Source: Aliivibrio sp. S4MY1 (lineage in GTDB: Bacteria; Pseudomonadota; Gammaproteobacteria; Enterobacterales; Vibrionaceae). From it: DNA of 46,879 nucleotides. Positions 25,818 through 35,659 of this stretch are shown here, piece after piece. The notes beneath the pieces are model-generated. The model did no database searches. It saw nothing but the letters and a program-made list of their open reading frames with translations, and was not told where the DNA came from. Position 1 is the stretch's first letter. Each line of letters starts with the position of its first letter. The position numbers and the translations under genes are program-made. The DNA is taken from contig NZ_JARACP010000023.1 of assembly GCF_028765545.1 (NCBI RefSeq), positions 1-46,879 on the forward strand. The letters are read 5' to 3'.

Positions 25818-27722
25818 ATGATGGATTATCGTGTTGATCTTGTTGTTTTGTCAGAAAAAGACAATCTAAGCCGCTTTGGCTTAACCTTACATAATTTAAG
25901 CGATGTGGATCTTCATCATTGGCAATTTCACTTTACGATTGATCGCTTCATAGCTCCACACAGCAATACGCAAGGTACTTTAGAGCAAACCGGTAGCTTC
26001 TGTAAGCTTATTCCAAATGCTAACCAAGTACTAAAAGCAAACAACCATTATTACGTAGAGTTCAGTATTGGAACTGCTCCTTTTCGTTTTATTTCTGATG
26101 GTCTTGATGATGCAGCGATATTCATTGCTGATGCTATAAAACCTCAATTTTTAGAGGTATCTATTTCTCCAATAGTATTAGCATCACCACATACTGAGCG
26201 CACTCAAATTCCAAGAGTGGCACCTGCTGAATTATCGCTAATTCCAAAACCAGAATCAGTTCAACGTCTTGATGGGTTATTTAATTTAACGAATTCCTCA
26301 CTTGAGATTCAAACTCACTTAGCAGAAGGGCCTGCGACATGGCTAAGTGAAGAGCTAAAGATAATTACATCAAAAAATCATCCGATTAGTGATAATGGGC
26401 AGATCCAATTTATTGCTAACCCAACTCTAGATAGAGGGGCTTACAAAGTCTCAGTGATAGAAGATAAAGTCACACTCCATGCTGGCTCAAGTGAAGGCTT
26501 TGCTCATGCTTGCGCGACATTATTGCAACTAATTAATGAAGACACACTGCTAGTACCATGCGTGAAAATTAAAGATCAACCACGCTTTCACTACCGCGGC
26601 ATGATGTTAGATTGTGCAAGACACTTTCACCCTCTTGAACGAGTAAAACGTTTAATCAATCAATTAGCTCAATACAAATTCAATGTTTTCCATTGGCATC
26701 TCACTGATGATGAAGGATGGCGCGTTGAGATCAAAGCATTTCCAGAATTAACTCAAGTTGGTGCTTGGCGTGGTTCTAACCATCTTTTAGAGCCTCAATA
26801 TACGCATGTTGCTAGCTCTCATGGTGGCTTTTACTCACAAGAAGAAATTAAAGAGGTGATCGCTTACGCTGAAGTTCGTGGTATTACCGTGATCCCTGAA
26901 ATTGATATCCCTGGGCATTGTCGTGCTGCTATTAAAGCACTACCTCATTTATTAGTTGATACCGACGATCACTCAAATTATCGCAGTATCCAACATTACA
27001 CAGACAATGTACTTTCTCCTGCATTAGAAGGAACTTACACCTTTATTGATACGGTACTTGAAGAAGTTGCTGCACTTTTCCCTGCTCCATATGTTCATAT
27101 CGGAGCTGATGAAGTTCCAAAAGGCGTTTGGACAGACAGCTCAAAATGCCAAGAACTAATGAAACAACAAGGCTATAGCGATCCTGTAGAGCTTCAAGGC
27201 CACCTACTTCGTCACGCTGAAACAAAATTGAAACAGCTTGGTAAAAGAATGCTTGGATGGGAAGAAGCTCAACATGGCAATAAAGTCAGTAAAGACACGG
27301 TTATTTATTCTTGGTTAAGCGAAGAAGCGGCACTTAACTGTGCAAAACAAGGCTTTGATGTGGTACTTCAACCTGGACAAACGACTTACTTAGATATGGC
27401 TCAAGATTACGCTCCAGAAGAACCAGGAGTTGATTGGGCTAATGTACTTCCTCTTGAAGATGCATATAACTATGAACCATTAGCAGAACTTGCTGATAAC
27501 GACCCTATTCGTAAACGAATTCTTGGCATTCAATGCGCGCTTTGGTGTGAAATCATCAATAACCAAGAGCGTATGGACTACATGATTTTCCCACGCCTTT
27601 TAGCGATATCTGAAGGTATGTGGACACAAAAACAACACAGAAACTGGACAGACTTTTTATCAAGGTTAAATGGACGATTACCAACCCTAACACGTCAGGG
27701 TATTAATTTCCGTCAACCATAA
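25818..27722 (+). CDS. GH20 beta-N-acetylhexosaminidase (cytoplasmic chitobiase)
   Basis: Exo-enzyme that removes terminal GlcNAc from chitooligosaccharides by substrate-assisted catalysis. Of 634 residues, an N-terminal domain of about 150 residues is followed by a GH20b-like domain and then the (beta/alpha)8 barrel starting at FHYRGMMLDCARHFHP. The catalytic pair Asp431-Glu432 lies in HIGADEVPKG. No signal peptide is present, so substrates arrive through the operon's importer. AAGGAAA precedes the ATG. A second in-frame ATG follows immediately. Confidence 0.93.
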   Translation: MMDYRVDLVVLSEKDNLSRFGLTLHNLSDVDLHHWQFHFTIDRFIAPHSNTQGTLEQTGSFCKLIPNANQVLKANNHYYVEFSIGTAPFRFISDGLDDAAIFIADAIKPQFLEVSISPIVLASPHTERTQIPRVAPAELSLIPKPESVQRLDGLFNLTNSSLEIQTHLAEGPATWLSEELKIITSKNHPISDNGQIQFIANPTLDRGAYKVSVIEDKVTLHAGSSEGFAHACATLLQLINEDTLLVPCVKIKDQPRFHYRGMMLDCARHFHPLERVKRLINQLAQYKFNVFHWHLTDDEGWRVEIKAFPELTQVGAWRGSNHLLEPQYTHVASSHGGFYSQEEIKEVIAYAEVRGITVIPEIDIPGHCRAAIKALPHLLVDTDDHSNYRSIQHYTDNVLSPALEGTYTFIDTVLEEVAALFPAPYVHIGADEVPKGVWTDSSKCQELMKQQGYSDPVELQGHLLRHAETKLKQLGKRMLGWEEAQHGNKVSKDTVIYSWLSEEAALNCAKQGFDVVLQPGQTTYLDMAQDYAPEEPGVDWANVLPLEDAYNYEPLAELADNDPIRKRILGIQCALWCEIINNQERMDYMIFPRLLAISEGMWTQKQHRNWTDFLSRLNGRLPTLTRQGINFRQP

Positions 27723-27760
27723 GTCACCCAATTATTAGTATTTTAGTTAAGGATAAAACA

Positions 27761-30166
27761 ATGAAATACGGCTTTTTTGATAACGATAACCGTGAATATG
27801 TAATCACTCGCCCTGACGTACCAGCACCATGGACTAACTATTTAGGTACAGAGAAATTCTGTACGGTTATTTCTCACAATGCTGGCGGTTACTCTTTCTA
27901 TAACTCTCCAGAGTATAATCGTGTTACTAAATTCCGTCCAAATGGCACATTTGATCGCCCTGGACACTATGTTTACTTGCGTGATGATGAAACTGGCGAT
28001 TACTGGTCAATCTCATGGCAACCTGTAGCTAAAAGCTTAGATGAAGCAAGCTACGAAGTTCGTCACGGTTTGTCTTACTCTAAGTTCAAATGTGACTACA
28101 ACGGCATTGAAGCAACTAAAACTTTATTTGTTCCAAAAGGTGAAGACGCTGAAGTGTGGGATGTGGTTATTAAGAATACTAGCGATAAGCCTCGCGTTAT
28201 CTCTGCATTCTCTTTTGTTGAATTCTCATTCAGCCATATCCAATCAGATAACCAAAACCACCAAATGTCATTGTACTCTGCTGGTACGTCTTACAATGAA
28301 GGCGTGATCGAATACGATCTTTACTACAATACCAATGATTTTGAAGGTTTCTACTACTTAGCATCTACGTTTGATCCTGATTCATACGACGGCCAACGTG
28401 ACAGCTTCTTAGGTGCATACCGTGACGAAGCAAACCCAATTGCGGTTGAAAAAGGTCAATGCTCTAACTCGGCTCAAACCTGTTACAACCACTGTGGTTC
28501 GCTTCATAAGCAATTCACTATTCAACCGGGCGAAGAAGTTCGTTTTGCTTACGTACTTGGCCTAGGTAAAGGCAATGGTGAGCGTCTACGTCAAAAATAC
28601 CAAGATGTAGCTAATGTAGATGCCGCTTTCCAAGAGATTAAAGATCACTGGAGTGAGCGTTGCGATAAATTCCAAGTTAAATCACCAAACGAAGGTTTGG
28701 ATACAATGATCAACACTTGGACACTGTATCAAGCTGAAACCTGTGTGGTTTGGTCTCGTTTCGCATCATTCATCGAAGTAGGCGGACGTACGGGTCTTGG
28801 TTACCGTGATACCGCTCAAGATGCGATCTCTGTACCTCATGCAAACCCTGAAATGACTCGCAAACGTATCGTAGACTTATTACGTGGCCAAGTTAAAGCG
28901 GGTTACGGTCTACACCTATTTGATCCTGACTGGTTCGATCCTGCAAAAGCAGACGTGAAACCATCAAAGTCACCAACCGTTGTTCCTACTCCATCGGATG
29001 ACGATAAGATCCACGGTATTGAAGATACGTGCTCTGATGACCATTTATGGATCGTTCCTACTATCATCAAATATGTAATGGAAACTGGCGAACACTCTTT
29101 CTTCGACGAAGTGATCCCATACGCTGATGGCGGTAACGCTACTGTTTATGAGCACATGAAAGCGGCGTTAGATTTCTCTGCAGAATACGTTGGTCGTACT
29201 GGTATTTGTAAAGGTTTACGTGCTGACTGGAATGACTGCCTGAACTTGGGTGGTGGTGAATCATCAATGGTTTCATTCTTACATTTCTGGGCATTAGAAG
29301 AATTCCTAGATTTAGCAAAATTCCGTAATAATGACGCTGATGTAACTAAATACTCGGAAATGGCAGCTAATGTACGCGAAGCGTGTGAAACTCATCTTTG
29401 GGATGAAGAAGGCGGTTGGTACATTCGTGGTCTAACCAAAGATGGCGACAAAATTGGTACAGCACAGCAAACTGAAGGCCGTGTTCACCTTGAATCAAAC
29501 ACCTTGGCGGTTTTATCTGGTGCTGTATCTCAAGAGCGCGGTGAGAAAGCGATGGATGCGGTTGATGAGAACTTATTCTCTGAATACGGTTTACACCTAA
29601 ATTCACCTTCATTCGCAACACCAAACGATGATATCGGTTTTGTTACTCGTGTTTACCAAGGCGTAAAAGAAAATGGTGCAATCTTCTCCCATCCAAATCC
29701 ATGGGCTTGGGTAGCAGAAGCGAAACTAGGTCGTGGTGACCGTGCAATGAAATTCTACGACGCACTAAACCCATACAACCAAAATGACATGATTGAAAAG
29801 CGTGTTGCAGAACCATACTCATACGTACAATTTATCATGGGTAAAGATCATCAAGATCATGGCCGAGCTAACCACCCTTGGTTAACAGGTACTTCTGGTT
29901 GGGCTTACTTCGCAGTAACTAACTTTATTCTTGGTGTACGTGCTGGATTTGAAGGGTTAACGATTGATCCTTGTATTCCAACTGATTGGCCTGAGTTCTC
30001 GGTGACTCGTCAATGGCGTGGTGCGACATACAACATTCAAGTTAAGAACCCTAACTCAGTAAGTAAAGGCGTTCAATCTATCACGATTAATGGCGAAGAA
30101 GTTAATGGCGCAGTCCCTGTTCAAGCAGAAGGCAGTGTGAACGACGTTATCGTAATCATGGGTTAA
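27761..30166 (+). CDS. chbP: GH94 N,N'-diacetylchitobiose phosphorylase
   Basis: Cytosolic phosphorylase that splits (GlcNAc)2 with phosphate into GlcNAc-1-phosphate and GlcNAc, saving one ATP. The 801-residue length matches Vibrio ChBP. An N-terminal beta-sandwich (MKYGFFDNDNREYVITRPD) is followed by a linker and an (alpha/alpha)6 barrel. The general acid is Asp492 in RADWNDCLN, the same number as the catalytic Asp of the Vibrio proteolyticus enzyme. It is clearly related to cellobiose phosphorylase, but the operon fixes the substrate. The codon choice is regular and suggests high expression. Confidence 0.94.
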   Translation: MKYGFFDNDNREYVITRPDVPAPWTNYLGTEKFCTVISHNAGGYSFYNSPEYNRVTKFRPNGTFDRPGHYVYLRDDETGDYWSISWQPVAKSLDEASYEVRHGLSYSKFKCDYNGIEATKTLFVPKGEDAEVWDVVIKNTSDKPRVISAFSFVEFSFSHIQSDNQNHQMSLYSAGTSYNEGVIEYDLYYNTNDFEGFYYLASTFDPDSYDGQRDSFLGAYRDEANPIAVEKGQCSNSAQTCYNHCGSLHKQFTIQPGEEVRFAYVLGLGKGNGERLRQKYQDVANVDAAFQEIKDHWSERCDKFQVKSPNEGLDTMINTWTLYQAETCVVWSRFASFIEVGGRTGLGYRDTAQDAISVPHANPEMTRKRIVDLLRGQVKAGYGLHLFDPDWFDPAKADVKPSKSPTVVPTPSDDDKIHGIEDTCSDDHLWIVPTIIKYVMETGEHSFFDEVIPYADGGNATVYEHMKAALDFSAEYVGRTGICKGLRADWNDCLNLGGGESSMVSFLHFWALEEFLDLAKFRNNDADVTKYSEMAANVREACETHLWDEEGGWYIRGLTKDGDKIGTAQQTEGRVHLESNTLAVLSGAVSQERGEKAMDAVDENLFSEYGLHLNSPSFATPNDDIGFVTRVYQGVKENGAIFSHPNPWAWVAEAKLGRGDRAMKFYDALNPYNQNDMIEKRVAEPYSYVQFIMGKDHQDHGRANHPWLTGTSGWAYFAVTNFILGVRAGFEGLTIDPCIPTDWPEFSVTRQWRGATYNIQVKNPNSVSKGVQSITINGEEVNGAVPVQAEGSVNDVIVIMG

Positions 30167-30245
30167 GTTCGTTTAATTAACGCTTAATTTAAATGATAAA
30201 AGTAAGGAGCTTATTACAAGTTCCTTACTCTAAAAGGAATTTACA

Positions 30246-31658
30246 ATGATTCAATTTGGTACTGGCGGATGGCGTGCTTTCATTGGTGAAGAATTCACTA
30301 AAGACAATGTACGCCTTGTTGCTCAAGCCCTATCTAATATTATGATCAATGAACAAGCGCAAGAAAAAGGCTTTGTTATCGGTTATGACCGTCGCTTTCT
30401 TTCAGATAAAGCAGGTAAATGGTTTGCTGAAGTTGTTGCAGCAAATGGCATTAAAGTCAGTTTTATTGACCGATTTGTCCCAACGCCAATTGTTATGTTT
30501 CAAGCAAAAGAGATGGGATGTATTTACTCGGCTTGCATTACAGCCTCTCACAACCCTGCTGATTACAACGGCGTTAAAGTCTTCATTGAAGGCGGACGCG
30601 ATGCTGATGAAATAATCACTCAAAAAATTGAGCAACAAATTGCGCATTTGACGCAGCAAGATGTCAGCAGTGTCGATTTTGAAGATGCATTAAATGATGG
30701 TTGCATTGAAATCATCAATCCAATGAACGCATTCGTTGATTCCATCGTTAACTTTATCGATATGGAAGCCATTAAAAAAGCGAATTTACGTGTACTGATC
30801 GATCCTATGTTTGGTGTAGCAAAAAATGCCCTACAGACCGTATTAATTAGTGCTCGTTGTGATGTTGACGTTATCAATGATGGTGAAAACCCTTCTTTTG
30901 GCGGTTTAATGCCATCTCCAAATGCAGCAACACTTTATCGTTTAAAACACTTAGTTGCTCATGATGGTTATGACATTGGTATTGGTACCGATGGTGATGC
31001 TGACCGTCTAGGTATCATTGATGAAAAAGGTAATTTTATTCATCCAAATGAAGTGCTATTGCTACTTTATTATTACCTACTTGAGTACAAAGGCTGGAAA
31101 GGCTCTGTTGTGCGTAATATCGCGACCACTCACTTATTAGATAAAGTTGCCGCGGATCACGGTGAAAAGAGCTTTGAGGTTCCGGTAGGCTTTAAGCATA
31201 TTAGTTCACAAATGGAAGCGGATGATTCTTTACTTGGTGGTGAAAGCTCGGGTGGCTTAACTATTCGTGGTCATATTAAAGGTAAAGATGGCGTATTCGC
31301 TTCAAGTTTATTAGTTGAAATGATCAGTGTAACAGGAAAGAAATTATCTGAAATGCTTGATGAAATTTATGCTAAATATGGTTATGCCTATACTGCCGAA
31401 GGCGACTGTACTTTTAAATCAAGTGAAAAAGAAGCACTGTACAATAAAATTTATATTGAAAAACAACTGCCTGAATTTGAATATGAAATAGAAAAAGTAA
31501 GCTATGAAGATGGTGCGAAAGTCTATTTCAAAAATGGTGGTTGGGTGATTGCTCGCTTCTCAGGAACAGAGCCATTGCTAAGAATTTTTTCTGAAATGGA
31601 AGACCAACTAACAGCAGAAAAAGTACTGAATCAAATGAAAGCTTTCCTTTCTCTTTAG
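30246..31658 (+). CDS. Phosphohexomutase, probable GlcNAc-1-P to GlcNAc-6-P mutase
   Basis: Alpha-D-phosphohexomutase of 470 residues. The phospho-serine is Ser101 in TASHNP, the metal loop is GTDGDADRLG, the sugar loop is GGESSGG, and the phosphate loop is RFSGTEPLLRI. Family members interconvert hexose 1- and 6-phosphates. Placed after chitobiose phosphorylase, it most likely turns GlcNAc-1-P into GlcNAc-6-P for entry into the NagA/NagB route. It is the last gene of the operon, and AAAGGAA lies before its ATG. Confidence 0.9.
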   Translation: MIQFGTGGWRAFIGEEFTKDNVRLVAQALSNIMINEQAQEKGFVIGYDRRFLSDKAGKWFAEVVAANGIKVSFIDRFVPTPIVMFQAKEMGCIYSACITASHNPADYNGVKVFIEGGRDADEIITQKIEQQIAHLTQQDVSSVDFEDALNDGCIEIINPMNAFVDSIVNFIDMEAIKKANLRVLIDPMFGVAKNALQTVLISARCDVDVINDGENPSFGGLMPSPNAATLYRLKHLVAHDGYDIGIGTDGDADRLGIIDEKGNFIHPNEVLLLLYYYLLEYKGWKGSVVRNIATTHLLDKVAADHGEKSFEVPVGFKHISSQMEADDSLLGGESSGGLTIRGHIKGKDGVFASSLLVEMISVTGKKLSEMLDEIYAKYGYAYTAEGDCTFKSSEKEALYNKIYIEKQLPEFEYEIEKVSYEDGAKVYFKNGGWVIARFSGTEPLLRIFSEMEDQLTAEKVLNQMKAFLSL

Positions 31659-31696
31659 TTTCTACGTTTTAACTAAAACCAAAATTCTAAAGAATT

Positions 31697-31740
31697 AACC
31701 CAGCTAATACTTGAGTCGATTAGCTGGGTTCTTTTTATTT
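31697..31740. terminator. Terminator of the chb operon
   Basis: 11-bp arms AACCCAGCTAA (31697-31707) and TTAGCTGGGTT (31720-31730), followed on + by CTTTTTATTTATTTT. It lies between convergent genes, 4 bp beyond the fbpC stop, and may also slow fbpC transcripts. Confidence 0.92.
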
Positions 31741-32775
31741 ATTTTCTTGAACAAAAACAATTGGGCAATGAGGTTTAATATCCACTCTCACTTTCTCCCC
31801 ATTCGATAATGCGTCATTAGAAACACCAATCAGTTGAGTGCCATTAAGCTCAACAATATAACGACAAGTATCTCCCATGAATTGCAGCTCTTGCACTACC
31901 GCCTCTCCCGCATTATCTCGATACAAGGTTATATTCTGTGGACGAAGCAACACGTCTGCTTTTTTATTAAGATCATCAGAACTGCGACCACAAGAAATGA
32001 AGCCAACGGCCGTTTCAATATTGCCATTTTGATCAATCATGCCTGATACGTACGAGCCACCACCTAAGAAATCAGCCACAAAGCGACTGTTTGGTGAATA
32101 GTATAAATCATTCGCACTGCCAAACTGCTCTATCACACCATGATTCATTACCGCTAATTTATCAGAGAAAGCAAAGGCCTCTTCACGGCTGTGGGTCACG
32201 AAAATTGCAGTTACACCTTGAGCTTTAAAAATACGGCGGATTTCTTTAATTAAATCATGACGTACTTGAGTATCAATATTAGAGAATGGTTCATCCAATA
32301 GCAGAAGATCTGGCTCACTGGCTAGTGCTCTTGCAATAGCAACACGCTGCTGTTGACCACCTGATAATTGATGAGGATAACGATCTCCAAAGCCACTTAA
32401 ATGCACAAGATGAAGCATAGATTCAACTTTTTCTGTCGCTCGCTGCTTTTCCCAGCTCTTTAAGCCAAAACCGATATTTTCATTTACCGTAAGATGGGGA
32501 AACAATGCATAATCTTGAAAGATCATACCTATATTTCGCTGCTCTGGTGGTAACCAGGTATCACTGTCAGTAATCACCTTACCATTAAGATTCATTTCAC
32601 CTTCAGATAAAGGCAAAAGACCAGCAATCGCTTTTAATAATGTTGTTTTACCGCAACCACTCGCCCCAAGTAGACAGACTATTTCACCAGACTCAACATT
32701 TAGTGATAGCTGAGTCAGGATATCTTGATCATGATAACGACAAGTCAAATTAGAGATAGATAATGCAGAATTCAT
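31735..32775 (-). CDS. fbpC: Ferric iron ABC transporter ATPase
   Basis: A 346-residue cytosolic ATPase of the iron(III)/FbpC-AfuC class. Walker A is GASGCGKTT (37-45), the signature is LSGGQQQRVAIARAL, and Walker B is LLLLDEPFSNID. A C-terminal TOBE-like regulatory domain runs from about residue 240 to the end. The start overlaps the fbpB stop by one base (TAATG), giving translational coupling. It works with FbpB and FbpA in uptake of iron stripped from periplasmic ferric compounds. Confidence 0.93.
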   Translation of the reverse strand: MNSALSISNLTCRYHDQDILTQLSLNVESGEIVCLLGASGCGKTTLLKAIAGLLPLSEGEMNLNGKVITDSDTWLPPEQRNIGMIFQDYALFPHLTVNENIGFGLKSWEKQRATEKVESMLHLVHLSGFGDRYPHQLSGGQQQRVAIARALASEPDLLLLDEPFSNIDTQVRHDLIKEIRRIFKAQGVTAIFVTHSREEAFAFSDKLAVMNHGVIEQFGSANDLYYSPNSRFVADFLGGGSYVSGMIDQNGNIETAVGFISCGRSSDDLNKKADVLLRPQNITLYRDNAGEAVVQELQFMGDTCRYIVELNGTQLIGVSNDALSNGEKVRVDIKPHCPIVFVQENK

Positions 32776-34406
32776 TAATGATGTTGCTCCAGAGAACGGT
32801 TAACTATAATCAACGGGATCAAGCCAACTAAAACCAATAATACTGCAGGCATTGCTGCAATTTCTAATTGCTCGTCAGAAGCAAAGTTAAATACATACGT
32901 TGCAAGAGTTTCAAAGTTAAATGGACGCAATAGCAATGCCGCATTTAACTCTTTCATGGTTTCAATAAAGACTAATAACCCAGCAATCAAGCAACCACGA
33001 CGAATTAATGGAAAATGCACTCGACGTAACATCGACCATGTTCCACAACCTAAAGTTCGTGATGCCATGTCTAATGAAGGGGGGATTTTATTTAAATTAC
33101 TTTCAATCGACCCAATCGCAACAGCTGAAAAGCGAGTTACAGATGCAAAAATTAACGCAAAAATTGAACCTGAGAAAATTAAACCAACCATTCCAAAGCC
33201 TAATTGTTTTGAAATATCATTCACAAGATGATCCAACCCAATCATTGGTAGCATGACCCCAATGGCAAGTACGGTTCCTGGAACTGCATAGCCAAGAGAT
33301 GCCAAACGCATTGGTATTACACTCCATTTATTATTTGGTTGTAAACGGTGTAAAAAATTCACCACCAAAGCAATAATGACAGCGATAACGGCAGCAATAG
33401 AAGATACGTATAAGCTGTTTATTGCGTACTCTTGAAACTCTGCCGTCCAACTCTCTTCAAAGTAATGAAAAGAATAACTAATCAATTGTAACAACGGAAA
33501 AATAAATGCGATGGAAACCAATCCCCAACACCAAGTAAATGCGCCCCATTTTTTCCAACCATGAAGTTCATATTGAAATTCTTCATTGGTATTAAACTTC
33601 TCTTGGAACATTTTTTGTTTACGACGGCTATAACGTTCACCACTGATGAGCAATAGGATCCCCATCAACATAAATGCGGACACTTTCGCAGCCGCATTCA
33701 AATTCGAGTAGCCTAACCACGTATCATAAACCGCCGTCGTTAACGTATTAACCGCAAAGTAGCTAACCGTACCAAAATCTCCTAACGCTTCCATCGCTAC
33801 AAGAGATAAAGCTACCGCAATAGAAGGTCTTGCAAGAGGCAAAGAGATACGTTTAAAACTTTCCCAAGGTGTACATTTCAGTAGACGAGCTGATTGCAAC
33901 AAACTGATGTTTTGTTCCATAAATGCAGCACGAGCAAGTAAATATACGTAGGGATAAAGAACTAAAGACATCACAAGAATAGCACCGGTTAAGGTACGAA
34001 TATCAGGGAACCAATAATCCCCGTAGGATTGCCACCCGGTAATATCTCGAAGTAATACTTGGATAGGTCCAGCAAAATCTAACCAATCGGTGTAGATATA
34101 GCCAACAATATAAGCAGGCATTGCTAAAGGAAGCACCAACGCCCACTGCAAAATAGAAGAGGAAGGTACGCGACACATGGCCATGAACCATGCAGAAGGA
34201 ACCCCTAAAATTAAGGAAAAGAACATCGCACCAAATACTAATAACACCGTATTTAACGTATAGGTAGGTAACACAGTATTAAACAGATGAGTAAAAATAT
34301 CATCGGTATTACCTAGTGCGGTATATAGGATCGCTAAGATCGGCAAAACCAGTAGTAGAGATAAACTCCAACTACTGGTTTTCCAGAATAATAATTTTTC
34401 TTTCAT
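32775..34406 (-). CDS. fbpB: Ferric iron ABC transporter permease (fused double domain)
   Basis: A 543-residue inner-membrane protein with two homologous permease halves of about six helices each, so one chain supplies both transmembrane domains. EAA loops appear as SARLLKCTPWESFKRISLPLARPS in the first half and MASRTLGCGTWSMLRRVHFPLIRRG in the second. This is the standard build of FbpB/HitB/SfuB permeases. It follows fbpA by 67 bp. Confidence 0.93.
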   Translation of the reverse strand: MKEKLLFWKTSSWSLSLLLVLPILAILYTALGNTDDIFTHLFNTVLPTYTLNTVLLVFGAMFFSLILGVPSAWFMAMCRVPSSSILQWALVLPLAMPAYIVGYIYTDWLDFAGPIQVLLRDITGWQSYGDYWFPDIRTLTGAILVMSLVLYPYVYLLARAAFMEQNISLLQSARLLKCTPWESFKRISLPLARPSIAVALSLVAMEALGDFGTVSYFAVNTLTTAVYDTWLGYSNLNAAAKVSAFMLMGILLLISGERYSRRKQKMFQEKFNTNEEFQYELHGWKKWGAFTWCWGLVSIAFIFPLLQLISYSFHYFEESWTAEFQEYAINSLYVSSIAAVIAVIIALVVNFLHRLQPNNKWSVIPMRLASLGYAVPGTVLAIGVMLPMIGLDHLVNDISKQLGFGMVGLIFSGSIFALIFASVTRFSAVAIGSIESNLNKIPPSLDMASRTLGCGTWSMLRRVHFPLIRRGCLIAGLLVFIETMKELNAALLLRPFNFETLATYVFNFASDEQLEIAAMPAVLLVLVGLIPLIIVNRSLEQHH

Positions 34407-34473
34407 TGCCTAAACTGCAAGGCTCTTTTTTAAATGGTGAGGTATTGTTACCTCACCAATAGTAAATATCAAA

Positions 34474-35487
34474 TTAAAGATCAAACTTCACTTCATCTAA
34501 AAGTTTAATTGCTTTAGTGTGGTTATCTGCAATCGCATCTAGAGATAGTGTATCGGCTTTGAAATCCCCCCAAGATGCAACTAACTCAGAACGTTTAACA
34601 CCAGGTTTTACTGGGTATTCATAGTTCACTTCAGCGTACATACCTTGAGCAACATCACCTGTTAAGAATTCCATTAGTTTTAATGCATTGTCTTTATTTG
34701 GTGCGTATTTAGCCATCGCCATACCACTCACATTAACATGAGTACCATCAGTATTTTGATTTGGGAAATTAATGTATACCGATTCTGCCCATGGCACTTG
34801 TTTAGGATCGTTAACCATTTTACCTAGGTAGTAACTATTACCTAAAGCAAGATCACAAAGACCTTCTTTAATCGCTTTAACTTGAGCACGATCATTACCT
34901 TGTGGTTTACGAGCTAAGTTGTCTTTTACACCTTCTAACCATGTTTTTGCTTCTGCTTCACCATGATGAGCAATCATAGAAGAAACAAGAGAAACATTGT
35001 AAGGATGCTTACCACTACGAGTACAGATTTTACCTTTCCACTCAGGATTTGCTAAATCAGCATAATCAAAATCAGCACCTAACTTACCAACACGGTCACG
35101 AGATGAATATACGTTACGAGCACGTAGCGTTAATGCGAACCACTCATCATCTGAATCACGGTATTGAGCAGGAACGTTAGCATCAATCGTTTTGCTATCT
35201 ACTGGTTGAACTAGATTTTTATTTGTTAACTCAGCAAGACGGCTAATATCTGTTGTTAATATAACATCAGCAGGGCTTAATTCACCTTCTTGAGCTAGCT
35301 TTTCAGCCAAGCCTTTTTTAGCAAATTTCACGTTAACTTTAATACCAGTCTCTTTGGTAAACTCTTTAAACATTGGCTCAACCAAGAAAGGCTGACGGTA
35401 AGAGTAAACATTAACTTCTTCAGCAGCCATAACACTTGGTGCAAACATACCTGCGATTAGTGCAGAAACTGATAATAACTTTTTCAT
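34474..35487 (-). CDS. fbpA: Periplasmic ferric-iron-binding protein
   Basis: A 337-residue class-II binding protein with signal peptide MKKLLSVSALIAGMFAPSVMA and mature start AEEVNVYSYRQP. The iron-binding tyrosine pair Tyr219-Tyr220 lies in GNSYYLG, and a further Tyr in YSYR near the start suits the FutA/FbpA type. It scavenges Fe3+ in the periplasm. A strong sigma-70 promoter with an overlapping Fur box precedes it, so induction under iron starvation is expected. Confidence 0.94.
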   Translation of the reverse strand: MKKLLSVSALIAGMFAPSVMAAEEVNVYSYRQPFLVEPMFKEFTKETGIKVNVKFAKKGLAEKLAQEGELSPADVILTTDISRLAELTNKNLVQPVDSKTIDANVPAQYRDSDDEWFALTLRARNVYSSRDRVGKLGADFDYADLANPEWKGKICTRSGKHPYNVSLVSSMIAHHGEAEAKTWLEGVKDNLARKPQGNDRAQVKAIKEGLCDLALGNSYYLGKMVNDPKQVPWAESVYINFPNQNTDGTHVNVSGMAMAKYAPNKDNALKLMEFLTGDVAQGMYAEVNYEYPVKPGVKRSELVASWGDFKADTLSLDAIADNHTKAIKLLDEVKFDL

Positions 35488-35519
35488 GATATTCCTTTAA
35501 TATTTCTCTAGTTACAAAT

Positions 35520-35538
35520 GGTAATAAGAATACTTATC
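35520..35538 (-). promoter_or_regulatory. Fur box upstream of fbpA
   Basis: On the minus strand the 19-mer GATAAGTATTCTTATTACC matches 13 of 19 positions of the consensus GATAATGATAATCATTATC. It lies just downstream of the -10, over the likely start of transcription. Confidence 0.75.
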
Positions 35539-35547
35539 AATATCGCT

Positions 35548-35575
35548 ATTATACAAATCAATTCTTAAATGGCAA
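35548..35575 (-). promoter_or_regulatory. fbpABC promoter
   Basis: -35 TTGCCA (35570-35575), 16-bp spacer, perfect -10 TATAAT (35548-35553) on the minus strand. Transcription would start within the Fur box region. Confidence 0.8.
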
Positions 35576-35594
35576 TGATCTCACGCATTATTTA

Positions 35595-35630
35595 CTAAAA
35601 AAGCCCCAACATTGTTTATGTTGAGGCTTC
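35595..35630 (-). terminator. Terminator of glnK-amtB
   Basis: On the minus strand AAGCCTCAACAT / ATGTTGGGGCTT arms with a 5-nt loop are followed by a T-run (35595-35600). The hairpin is placed between the amtB stop and the fbpA promoter. Confidence 0.88.
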
Positions 35631-35659
35631 ATAATTTGTAAATAAATATTAACTTAGCT

